DNA of 64,000 nt from Acidobacteriota bacterium (GTDB lineage: Bacteria > Acidobacteriota > Thermoanaerobaculia > Thermoanaerobaculales > Thermoanaerobaculaceae): positions 62,001 through 126,000 of the forward strand of contig JACQZW010000045.1 of assembly GCA_016213675.1 (NCBI GenBank), given 5' to 3'. Shown in pieces: positions 1 to 6,873 of this stretch. The notes below the pieces were generated by a model. It ran no database searches and was not told where the DNA came from. It saw only the letters and a program-made list of their open reading frames with translations. The translations under genes and the position numbers were made by a program. The stretch's first letter is position 1, and the number at the start of each line of letters is the position of its first letter.

Positions 1-2
1 CC

Positions 3-461
3 CGCACGGCGAGCCAGCAGTTCTCCGGGGACGCCGCCTGGGAGCACATCGCCCGCCTCAAGGAGACGCTCGACATCCCCGTGATCGGCAACGGCGACGT
101 CACCACGCCCGAGGACGCGCTCCGCATGTCCCGCGAAACCGCGTGCGACGCGGTCATGATCGGACGCGCGGCGCTGACCAACCCGTGGGTCTTCCAGCAG
201 TCCGCGAGTCTCCTCGCCGGTCGGGACTACGCCTTGCCGACCCTGGCGGAGCGCCACCGGCTGATGCGCGATCACTTCACCGAGGTCCTGCAACGCGAGG
301 ACGAGCGGACCTCGCTGCACAAGCTCCGCAAGTTCACCGGCTGGTACACCCATGGAATCCCCGACGGACGCTGCCTTCGCCGGCAGCTTTCCGAGCTGTC
401 GACCGCCCAGGCCGTGATGGATGCGGTGGACGCGTTCTTCGCCGAAAGAGAGGCCGCTTGA
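3..461 (+). CDS. dusB: tRNA-dihydrouridine synthase, C-terminal part (5' end outside window)
   Basis: The open frame enters from the left edge and codes for the last 152 residues of a Dus/NifR3 family enzyme, which reduces uridine to dihydrouridine in the tRNA D-loop using FMN. The TIM-barrel part reads RTASQQFSG near the edge, then VIGNGDV (phosphate-binding strand) and GADGVMIGR-like CDAVMIGRAAL. The helical tRNA-binding tail carries RKFTGWYTHGIPDG, matching the usual RKhxxWYxxG segment. The TGA stop overlaps the next ATG by one base, so the two genes are probably cotranscribed. The DusB subgroup is an inference from the tail. Confidence 0.9.
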   Translation, partial: RTASQQFSGDAAWEHIARLKETLDIPVIGNGDVTTPEDALRMSRETACDAVMIGRAALTNPWVFQQSASLLAGRDYALPTLAERHRLMRDHFTEVLQREDERTSLHKLRKFTGWYTHGIPDGRCLRRQLSELSTAQAVMDAVDAFFAEREAA

Positions 462-1615
462 TGCCCGCTCGCCTGCCGATGCCGTTGACCCGGGAGCTGA
501 ACGCCATGACCCCCGACCTCCCGCCCGGGCTCTTCGACGACGGGTTCCACGTCGCCTGCGAGCGCCTCGACCGGTTCATCGGCGCGCTCGCGCGCTCGAT
601 GGCCCGCGACCTCGACCTTGTCGGCCGGCGACTTCCGCCCTCGGCAGAGCTGACCGCCGCGCGAGGCTGGTCAGCCGATGGGCAGCTCGCCCTCGAGTGG
701 CTTCTCGAGACGCTCGAGCTGTATGGCCATGCGGAGCATACGGCCACGGGCTGGGAGGTCGCTGCCCCGCTCGACGGCGAGTCGCCCGAGGCGATCCGTG
801 CCGAGGCGGTCGCGGCCATGCCCGCCACCGAGCCTGCCTACCGCGTCATGGAGCTGTCCGCGGCAGCGCTGCCGTCGGTCCTCGCCGGCAAGACCCGCGG
901 CGAGGACGCGATCTTCGGACCGTCGACGCTGGGCCTGTGGTTCGACTACTGCTCCAACTCGAACCCGCACTACGCGATCAACAACCGCCTGCTGGCGATC
1001 GCGGGCTCCCGGGCCGCGGGCCCCGGCGCGAGGGTTTTCGAGGTCGGCGGCGGCGGCGGCAGCGCCGCGCAGGCGCTGCTCGCCGAGCTGACGGCCGACG
1101 GCAAGCCGCCAGCTCACTACACCTTCACAGAGCTGCACCCCGCGTTCCTCCGCCGCGGCGGGCGGACCGTGCAGGCCTCCCTGCCCCCGGGGTGCGGGCT
1201 GGCCACGATGCGCTACGACGTCAACCTGGATCCCGCTTCCCAGGGTGTCGGCGCCGGGCAGTTCGACCTCGTCGTCGCGGTCAACACCCTCCACCTTGCC
1301 GAGGATCCGGTCGAGGCGCTCGCGCACCTCCGCGGGCTGCTCAGCCCTGGTGGGGCCGTGGTGCTCGGCGAGCTGGTGCGCCCCACGCCGCTCGCCCCGG
1401 TCCACCTCGAGCTCCCGTTCGCGATGCTCGAGGCCTACCGGCGTGCGCCGCTCGCCGCCGGCATCCGCCAACGGCCCGGGTTCATGAGCTTCGCGGGTTG
1501 GAGGCAGGCGCTGCAGCAGGCCGGTTTCGGCGAGATCACCCTGCTCCCTGAGGACTTGGAGCACTGCGCCCAGGTCTATCCGGGCTACTACTGCGCCGCC
1601 ATCACGGCGCGGTAG
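461..1615 (+). CDS. class I SAM-dependent methyltransferase resembling PKS C-methyltransferase domains
   Basis: This 384-residue protein starts at an ATG that shares one base with the dus stop codon; internal Met at residue 7 or 16 is possible. The SAM-binding motif is VFEVGGGGGSAAQALL (about residues 193-208), followed by a motif II/III region LVVAVNTLHLAEDP and SPGGAVVLGEL. The segment before motif I (GLWFDYCSNSNPHYAINN) and the YTFTELHPAFL strand resemble the standalone or module-embedded C-methyltransferases of polyketide synthases. No PKS or NRPS gene lies nearby. The substrate is unknown. It converges on selD. Confidence 0.75.
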   Translation: MPARLPMPLTRELNAMTPDLPPGLFDDGFHVACERLDRFIGALARSMARDLDLVGRRLPPSAELTAARGWSADGQLALEWLLETLELYGHAEHTATGWEVAAPLDGESPEAIRAEAVAAMPATEPAYRVMELSAAALPSVLAGKTRGEDAIFGPSTLGLWFDYCSNSNPHYAINNRLLAIAGSRAAGPGARVFEVGGGGGSAAQALLAELTADGKPPAHYTFTELHPAFLRRGGRTVQASLPPGCGLATMRYDVNLDPASQGVGAGQFDLVVAVNTLHLAEDPVEALAHLRGLLSPGGAVVLGELVRPTPLAPVHLELPFAMLEAYRRAPLAAGIRQRPGFMSFAGWRQALQQAGFGEITLLPEDLEHCAQVYPGYYCAAITAR

Positions 1616-1705
1616 CCGGGGCGGGACGCCGCGGCGTGCCCAGGCAGGCCTGCGAGCAGCCGGAGGGTGGGCCGCAGCGCCAGGCGTCCCCGCGCGACCG
1701 CCGCC

Positions 1706-2749
1706 TCAGGTGACCGTCGCGGTGCCGGCAGATCCGTCGGTGACGCGACCGACCGGCGCGGCCAGGACCCGTCGGGCCGCACAGGCGCGACGGAAGGCGT
1801 CCGCGGCGTCGGGCGCGATCGCGGCCAGCAGGCCTCCCGATGTCTGTGGGTCGCAGAGCAACGCCTGGAGCACGTCCTCGACTCCATCGAAGCTCACCCG
1901 GCCGACGACCCACGCGCGGTTGGCCGTCAGTCCGCCTGGGATGGCGCCCGCCACGACCGCCTCGACGGCGCCCGGCAGCATGGGGACCGCCGCGGCATCG
2001 ATCTCCACCGCCACACCGCTTCCCGCCGCCACCTCCAGGGCGTGGCCGAGCAGGCCGTAGCCGGTGACGTCCGTGAGGGCGTGGACCTCGACCTCGCGGC
2101 ACGCCTCGGCGGCGAGCGCGTTGGTCGCGGCCATCGTCGCGACCAAGGTGGCGGTCGCCTCGGCGGACAGCGCCTCCCGTTTGAGCGCCGTGGCCAGGAC
2201 GCCGGTGCCGATCGGCTTGGTCAGGAAGAGCAGATCGCCCGGCCGCGCGCCGGCGTTGGTCAGGATCCGCTTCGGGTGCACGGTGCCCGTGACCGCCAGC
2301 CCGTACGTGAACTCCGGCCCCTTGACGGTGTGGCCACCGAGCGGCACGACCCCGGCCTCGCGCAGGATCGCGAGCCCACCCGCGAGCGTCGCGCGCAACA
2401 CCTCGAGAGGCAGCGACCCGACGGGGAACGCACACACCGCCAACGCCGTCAGCGGCACGGCGCCCATGGCGTAGATGTCCGACAGCGCGTTCGCCGCGGC
2501 GATCCTGCCGAAATCGCGGGGATCGTCGACCACCGGCGTGAAGAAGTCCACCGACTGGACCAGCGCCAACTCGTCGGAAAGCTTGAGTACACCGGCGTCG
2601 TCGAAGGTGCCCGTCCCGACCAGCAGCCGTTCGTCGCGCACCTCGGGAAGCCCGTCGAGCACCGCGTGCAGGTCCGCCGGACCCAACTTGGAGGCTCAGC
2701 CGGCACAGGTCACGAGATGGGTCAGCTTGATGAGCTCCTGGCGGGTCAT
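1706..2749 (-). CDS. selD: selenide, water dikinase SelD, selenocysteine-containing (UGA at codon 18)
   Basis: SelD makes selenophosphate from selenide and ATP for selenocysteine and selenouridine synthesis. The 347-residue reading includes one in-frame TGA at 2696-2698, read here as Sec18. The N-terminus is MTRQELIKLTHLVTCAG-U-ASK, so Sec18 and Lys21 line up with catalytic Cys17 and Lys20 of E. coli SelD. Downstream are the AIR-synthase-type motifs QSVDFFTPVVDDP, GRIAAANALSDIYAMG, TDVTGYGLLGHALE and DPQTSGGLL. A conventional caller would start at TTG 2686 and lose the active site. A SECIS-like hairpin follows the UGA. No Shine-Dalgarno sequence precedes the ATG, and a TATACT box lies 7 bp upstream. 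Confidence 0.93.
2671..2698 (-). promoter_or_regulatory. bacterial SECIS-like hairpin in selD mRNA
   Basis: The UGA codon lies at 2698-2696. After 12 nt the mRNA has GGTCC (2683-2679), a GGC loop (2678-2676) and GGACC (2675-2671), a perfect 5-bp stem. The loop begins 17 nt after the UGA and starts with G. Both features fall within the published description of bacterial SECIS elements (apical loop about 16-37 nt downstream, G in the first two loop bases), which SelB binds to insert Sec. The element sits inside coding sequence, as expected in bacteria. Confidence 0.7.
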
Positions 2750-2755
2750 TCGCGG

Positions 2756-2761
2756 AGTATA
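2756..2761 (-). promoter_or_regulatory. -10 box of a probably leaderless selD promoter
   Basis: On the minus strand TATACT lies 6 bp before the selD ATG (TATACT-CCGCGA-ATG). The expected transcription start would coincide with the A of the ATG. There is no purine-rich ribosome-binding site in the interval, consistent with a leaderless mRNA. No good -35 hexamer is present at 17 bp; the outer palindrome at 2772-2810 covers that position. Confidence 0.45.
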
Positions 2762-2771
2762 GCGACCCGTC

Positions 2772-2810
2772 AATGTCATTACAGCATGACACTCATGCTT
2801 GAATGACATT
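2772..2810. promoter_or_regulatory. 39-bp nested palindrome, probable operator between selD and the osmC-side genes
   Basis: The outer arms AATGTCATT (2772-2780) and AATGACATT (2802-2810) are perfect inverted repeats. The inner arms AGCATG (2783-2788) and CATGCT (2794-2799) share the same centre at 2791. Only two positions per half-site (2781-2782 versus 2800-2801) fail to pair. The segment is clearly more AT-rich than its surroundings and has no T-tract, so it looks like a regulator-binding site rather than a terminator. It lies just upstream of the selD -10 box. Confidence 0.6.
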
Positions 2811-2832
2811 CACCCTCCGACGGCCGTATGAG
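2803..2832 (+). promoter_or_regulatory. possible plus-strand promoter for the small peptide and OsmC gene
   Basis: ATGACA (2803-2808), five of six matches to the -35 consensus, lies 18 bp from TATGAG (2827-2832). The -35 hexamer is part of the right arm of the 39-bp palindrome, so a protein bound there would occlude it. This is prediction only. Confidence 0.3.
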
Positions 2833-2869
2833 TCTACGGAACGCCCGAACGGGGCGTCGGGGGTCGAAC

Positions 2870-2971
2870 ATGACGACACGAAGCGTGCACTCGACCGAAC
2901 GAGCCGGCGGTATCGAGCTCTTCGCCACTGCCCTCCTGCTCCTCATGCTGCTCGCCGGGCTCCTCCAGTAG
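2870..2971 (+). CDS. possible 33-residue single-span membrane peptide
   Basis: An ATG-initiated frame codes for about 17 polar residues followed by a hydrophobic stretch IELFATALLLLMLLAGLL and a stop. It is predicted to be one membrane helix with the N-terminus inside. It lies between the nested palindrome and the OsmC-like gene on the same strand. No strong ribosome-binding site precedes it, and so short a frame could arise by chance in GC-rich DNA. No known family is recognised. Confidence 0.3.
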   Translation: MTTRSVHSTERAGGIELFATALLLLMLLAGLLQ

Positions 2972-3035
2972 CGCAGCCGCGCCGCATCCCGTCCGGCTAC
3001 ACTGCCAGCGAGGCAACCGCCTCGCGAGGTCCCCG

Positions 3036-3458
3036 ATGCCCGAGAACGTCAACGCCACCCTCACCTGGATCGACGGAATGCGCTTCGTCGGCCGTGCCGA
3101 CTCCGGACACGGCGTCCTCTTCGACGTCAAGTCACGCCCCGACCACCTGGCGCCCACCCCGATCGAGACGTTTCTGATGTCGATCGCCGGCTGTACCGGC
3201 ATGGACGTCGTGGCGATCCTCGGCAAGATGCGGCAGCCCGTCGAGAAGCTCGAGATCGCGGTCACCGGACTTCGGGCCGAGACCAACCCGAAGTACTACA
3301 CCGCGATCGAGCTCACCTACCGGTTGAGCGGGAAAGGGCTCGATCGCGAGAGGGTGGAACGCGCCGTCGCCCTGTCGCACTCGACGTACTGCTCCGCGTC
3401 GGCGTCGCTGCGTCCCGACTGCAAGGTCACACACCGCATCGAAATCAGCGACAGCTAG
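3036..3458 (+). CDS. OsmC/Ohr-family protein
   Basis: This 140-residue protein has the OsmC fold, a family of thiol-dependent peroxidases and related proteins. Two Cys expected for the reaction are present: Cys53 in the AGCTGMDVV segment and Cys119 in STYCSASASL. It is closer to the YhfA/OsmC-like branch than to classical Ohr. An AGGT ribosome-binding site lies 6 bp before the ATG. Its TAG stop shares the palindromic CTAG with the TAG of the convergent deacetylase gene. The neighbour selD and the shared palindrome suggest a redox or selenium link, which is inference. Confidence 0.85.
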   Translation: MPENVNATLTWIDGMRFVGRADSGHGVLFDVKSRPDHLAPTPIETFLMSIAGCTGMDVVAILGKMRQPVEKLEIAVTGLRAETNPKYYTAIELTYRLSGKGLDRERVERAVALSHSTYCSASASLRPDCKVTHRIEISDS

Positions 3459-4627
3459 CGAGCCTTCTGCAGCAGGTGCGACGGCGGCACGAGCTCGACG
3501 CCGCCGAGGTCGTGAGCCAGCGCGGTGCCCAGGACCTCGAGGGTGACCGGGTGGACGTGGCCGATGGCGACGGCGCGGCCGTGCTCCCGGGCCAGCCCGA
3601 TCGCCTCGCGCAGCGCCAGGCGAACGGCCGAGGGGTCGTCCGAGACGTCCAGGAAGACGTCGCGGCGCAGCGCGGGGACCCCGGCCTGCCGCGCCGCCTC
3701 CTCGGCCACCGAGTCCGGCGTCGTCCGGGAGTCGAGGAAGAACACGTTCCTCGCCTTGAGCTCCTGCATCACCGCGTGCATCGCCGCCCGGTCGGCCGTC
3801 GCCCGCGAGCCCATGTGGTTGTTTACACCGCGGGCGCCGCTCACTACGTCGAGGGCGCGGCCGACCCGCGCGCGGATCTCCTCCGCCGGCAGGCCGGTCT
3901 CGACGGCGCCTTCGCCCGTCCCCGCGCCGCCGTTGGGCAGCGCCTCCATGGGCATGTGGAGCAGCACCTCGCGGTCCTGCGCGACCAGCTCCCGCGCCAC
4001 CTCCGCCGCATAGGCTGCGTGCGGCAGCACGGCCACCGCGACGGCGCGGGGCAGGGCGGCGATCGCGGCGAGCGGCTCGAGCGAGGTCCCGGCGTCGTCG
4101 AGCACGATGGACAGCCGCGGCCGGGCGGCCGGCGTCCCGGCCGGCGTCCTGCGCCGCGGCGGCTCGTCGCCGATGACGACGACGCTCCAGTGCTGCCCTT
4201 CGACCGTTCCGTCGAGTCGCGCCAGACCGTACCCGCCCTTCTCGCCCAGGGGTCGCGGCTCCAGTCGCCCGCCGAGGTTGTGGGCCGCCGCCTCGAGGTC
4301 GAGGACGAATCGTTCGGCCGCGAATCCACGAGGCGCATGGACCGTCACGACCCACCCGGCCTCGTCGCCCTCGGGGCGCTCCGCGCTCACGCGGTCGCGG
4401 CTGCAGCCGTGGCGGTCGGCCACCTCGGCGACCACCTCGAGCGGAGAGGCTGCCTCGTCGCGGGGCGTCACCCGCGACGAGCGCCACGTCAGGAAGGCCA
4501 CCGCGGCGGCTCCGGCGGCGAGCAACGCGAGGGCCAGCACCACGCGCCAGCCGCTGCCGGAGCCGGCCCGCCGCGCCGGCTTCGCCGCCCGTGCGGGCTT
4601 ACGCGGCTTGCTTGGCCGCCGAACCAC
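3455..4627 (-). CDS. divergent polysaccharide deacetylase (YibQ family)
   Basis: The 390-residue product starts at GTG 4627, preceded by GGAG 7 bp upstream, and overlaps the S41-like gene by 29 bp. A basic N-terminus leads to one membrane span (VVLALALLAAGAAAVAFLTW, about residues 26-45). The extracytoplasmic domain has the family motifs SIVLDDAG, LLHMPMEALP, GVNNHMGS and AIGHVHPVTL, typical of the divergent polysaccharide deacetylase family (YibQ-like). The envC-ctpA-yibQ order is conserved in many Gram-negative bacteria, pointing to a role in cell envelope maintenance or division. Upstream starts would run through the S41 gene and were rejected. Confidence 0.85.
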   Translation of the reverse strand: MVRRPSKPRKPARAAKPARRAGSGSGWRVVLALALLAAGAAAVAFLTWRSSRVTPRDEAASPLEVVAEVADRHGCSRDRVSAERPEGDEAGWVVTVHAPRGFAAERFVLDLEAAAHNLGGRLEPRPLGEKGGYGLARLDGTVEGQHWSVVVIGDEPPRRRTPAGTPAARPRLSIVLDDAGTSLEPLAAIAALPRAVAVAVLPHAAYAAEVARELVAQDREVLLHMPMEALPNGGAGTGEGAVETGLPAEEIRARVGRALDVVSGARGVNNHMGSRATADRAAMHAVMQELKARNVFFLDSRTTPDSVAEEAARQAGVPALRRDVFLDVSDDPSAVRLALREAIGLAREHGRAVAIGHVHPVTLEVLGTALAHDLGGVELVPPSHLLQKAR

Positions 4628-5735
4628 GGGCGAGCTCCAGCGCGCGATCCAGCACCGCGTCCACGTCCTTGCGGTAGCGCACCGGCTCGTCGGGCTTGAG
4701 GCCGTTGCCGAGCAGTGGCTTGCCGTCCGGTCGGACGCACCAGCGGTCCGCCAACCACAGGTCGCCTGCCGACGCGTGGACCACCTTCCGTTCGCCGGTG
4801 TCCCCGAAGCTCTCGCCGCCCACCAACGTCGCCCCACGCGACTTGAGGCCCAGGGCCAGCACCTCGCCCGGACCGGCGGTGGCCGCGTCCACACACGCCA
4901 GGACCCGCCAGGCTCGGACCGGCCCGCTGGCCTTCAGCACGTCGCCGGCATCGTCGCGGCGCTCGCGTTTCACCTCGACGGCGCCCCCGGCGATCATCGC
5001 GGCGATCCGGACCGCCGACTTCGCGTCACCGACCGCGAGCCCGCGGAGGTCCACGACCAGGGTGTCTGCGGTCAGGGAGGCCAGGGCCGCCTCGACCCGC
5101 GACACTGCCAGCTCGTCGAGCACCGGCACGCGCAGGACCGGGATGGTCGCGTGGTCGCTGACCGTCACCCCGATTGCCGACGGCGGGAGCGCCCGCAGCG
5201 TCAGCCGTCGCTCGCCGTCGAGCTGCCGATCGATCACGTCCACCGTCACCTCGCCGCGCTGCCGCTCACCCTCGTCGAGCAGGACCTGGGAGCGCCACAG
5301 CGGACGCGCCCGCACCGGCTCGTCGCCGATACGTTCGATCAGCTCCCCGGGCAGGATGCCGGCCTTCTCCGCCGCCGAGCCCGGCAGGACCTGGAGTACG
5401 AACGGGTACGACGAACGCTTACCCAAGACGAGGCCGAACGCCGGCGAGGTCCGGGTCCGGGCGGCGTTCCATGCCGCCGTGGCCTCCTTGGGGACCCACA
5501 TACCGCCCGGATCTGCCGCCTCGACCAGCCCGGTCATCGCTCCGAGCTCGAGCTTGTCGACCGGGACCTCCTCGACGTAGTTGGCGCGGATCAGCGCGAG
5601 CGCCTGTCCGAAGAGCCCGACCAGGCGGAACCCCCCCTTGCCGGCGAGACTCGCGGCGCCGCTGGCGAAACCCGCCAGCCCCACGACGACGACCAGCGAC
5701 ACGACGAGAAACACGGCACGTGGCTTCACGCTCAC
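4599..5735 (-). CDS. S41-family C-terminal processing peptidase homologue, catalytic dyad apparently lost
   Basis: The 378-residue protein has an N-terminal membrane anchor (residues 9-30), a PDZ-like segment (about 100-170, with LPGSAAEKAGILPGELIERIG) and an S41 fold. In CtpA/CtpB the active site reads SASASE with Lys 25 residues later. Here the same strand reads DAATAGPGE, placing Gly288 at the catalytic Ser, and the GGESFGDTGE segment has Asp/Thr where the Lys should be. It is therefore probably a non-catalytic scaffold. GTG 5735 starts 1 bp after the envC stop; GTG 5729 is an alternative. It is part of the envC operon. Confidence 0.8.
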   Translation of the reverse strand: MSVKPRAVFLVVSLVVVVGLAGFASGAASLAGKGGFRLVGLFGQALALIRANYVEEVPVDKLELGAMTGLVEAADPGGMWVPKEATAAWNAARTRTSPAFGLVLGKRSSYPFVLQVLPGSAAEKAGILPGELIERIGDEPVRARPLWRSQVLLDEGERQRGEVTVDVIDRQLDGERRLTLRALPPSAIGVTVSDHATIPVLRVPVLDELAVSRVEAALASLTADTLVVDLRGLAVGDAKSAVRIAAMIAGGAVEVKRERRDDAGDVLKASGPVRAWRVLACVDAATAGPGEVLALGLKSRGATLVGGESFGDTGERKVVHASAGDLWLADRWCVRPDGKPLLGNGLKPDEPVRYRKDVDAVLDRALELARGSAAKQAA

Positions 5736-5736
5736 C

Positions 5737-6873
5737 TCACTTCCCCGCCGGCTTCAGCCACGCCAGCGGGTCCTGGGCGTCCTGTCCAACCCGTACCTCG
5801 AGGTAGAAGTTCCCCTCTCCGGCCGGGTCGGGACCGGCGATCCCGACCTCTTCACCCATCACCACCTTCTGCCCGGCGGTGGCCAGGATACTCGAGAGCT
5901 GTGCGTAGAGTGAGTACACCTGCCCGCCGTGCTGGAGGATGACCAGGTTCCCGTAGCCCTTGAAGAACTGCGCGTACGCGACCTTCCCGGCGGCGATGGC
6001 GTGGACCCTGGAGCCGGGCGTCACCGCGAAGGCGAGGCCGTTGGACACCGTCCTGGTGCCGTAGCGCGGATCGCGCACCTCGCCGAAGCGGCGAACGACC
6101 CGGTAGTTCGGGACCGGCCACGGCAGGCCGCCCCGCAGGAGGCGCGCGTCGCCGATCGGCGTCTCCTGCTCCTGGACGACGACACCCCAGAGACGCTCCA
6201 GCCGTCCCTCGGCCTCGAGTGCGGAAGCGAGCTCGGCGGCACCAGAACGTCTCTCGCGCTCGAGGCGGCCGAGATCGGCGATGACCCTCTCGCGCGTGGC
6301 CTGCAGCTCAACGCGCCGGGTCTGGGTCCGGGCGGTCGCGGCCTGGAGCTCCTCGCGTCGTTGCGACAGCGCCGCCAGCGCTCCCGCGCGACGGTCCGCC
6401 AGCGCGGCCACCTCGTCCCGCTGACGCCGTTGCTCCTTGGCCAGCAACAACGCGACCGTCACCCGCCGCGAGATGTCCTCGCCGCCGGCCACCGCGCGCA
6501 GCACGAGGGGTGTCATGCCGGCCCGGCCCAGCACGGCGAGGACGGTGAGCTGCGAGCGGAGCCGCTCGACCGCCTGCTCGACCGCCACCTGGGCGGCTGC
6601 GGCGTCGCGCGCCGCGACGGCCTCGTCCTGCGCGAGTCCGGCCCGCTCGACCTCGGCCTCGCGGACCCGGGCCTCGGCGAGCGCGAGCTGGGCCTCGAGA
6701 CGCCCGCGCTCGTCGCGCAGGTCCGCCTGGCGCGACTCGATCTGCTTGAGTCGGGCCTCGAGCTCCTCGACCTGTTGACGCACCCGGGTCAGCTCTTCGG
6801 GTACCGCGGTCGGCTGCGCGCCCGCGACGACCGCCAGGAGGGCGACGACGGCGGCCACGCCGAGTGCCCTCAC
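5737..6873 (-). CDS. EnvC-like murein hydrolase activator (degenerate LytM/M23 domain)
   Basis: The 378-residue product starts at GTG 6873, in a GTGA overlap with the upstream gene. A signal peptide (residues 1-19) precedes a long coiled coil (about 25-255, rich in E, R, Q and A) and a LytM domain (about 270-378). Zinc ligands of active M23 peptidases are replaced: the HxxxD region reads VSNGLAF, the usual YAHLS reads YAQLS, and LHFEVR reads FYLEVR. This matches EnvC-type activators that stimulate amidases at division rather than cutting murein themselves. It is followed by the S41-like and deacetylase genes. Confidence 0.85.
   Translation of the reverse strand: MRALGVAAVVALLAVVAGAQPTAVPEELTRVRQQVEELEARLKQIESRQADLRDERGRLEAQLALAEARVREAEVERAGLAQDEAVAARDAAAAQVAVEQAVERLRSQLTVLAVLGRAGMTPLVLRAVAGGEDISRRVTVALLLAKEQRRQRDEVAALADRRAGALAALSQRREELQAATARTQTRRVELQATRERVIADLGRLERERRSGAAELASALEAEGRLERLWGVVVQEQETPIGDARLLRGGLPWPVPNYRVVRRFGEVRDPRYGTRTVSNGLAFAVTPGSRVHAIAAGKVAYAQFFKGYGNLVILQHGGQVYSLYAQLSSILATAGQKVVMGEEVGIAGPDPAGEGNFYLEVRVGQDAQDPLAWLKPAGK

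Noticed and set aside
1706-2686. SelD starting at TTG 2686
   Set aside because: It removes the catalytic residue and the conserved N-terminus, which are intact when the TGA at 2696-2698 is read as selenocysteine.
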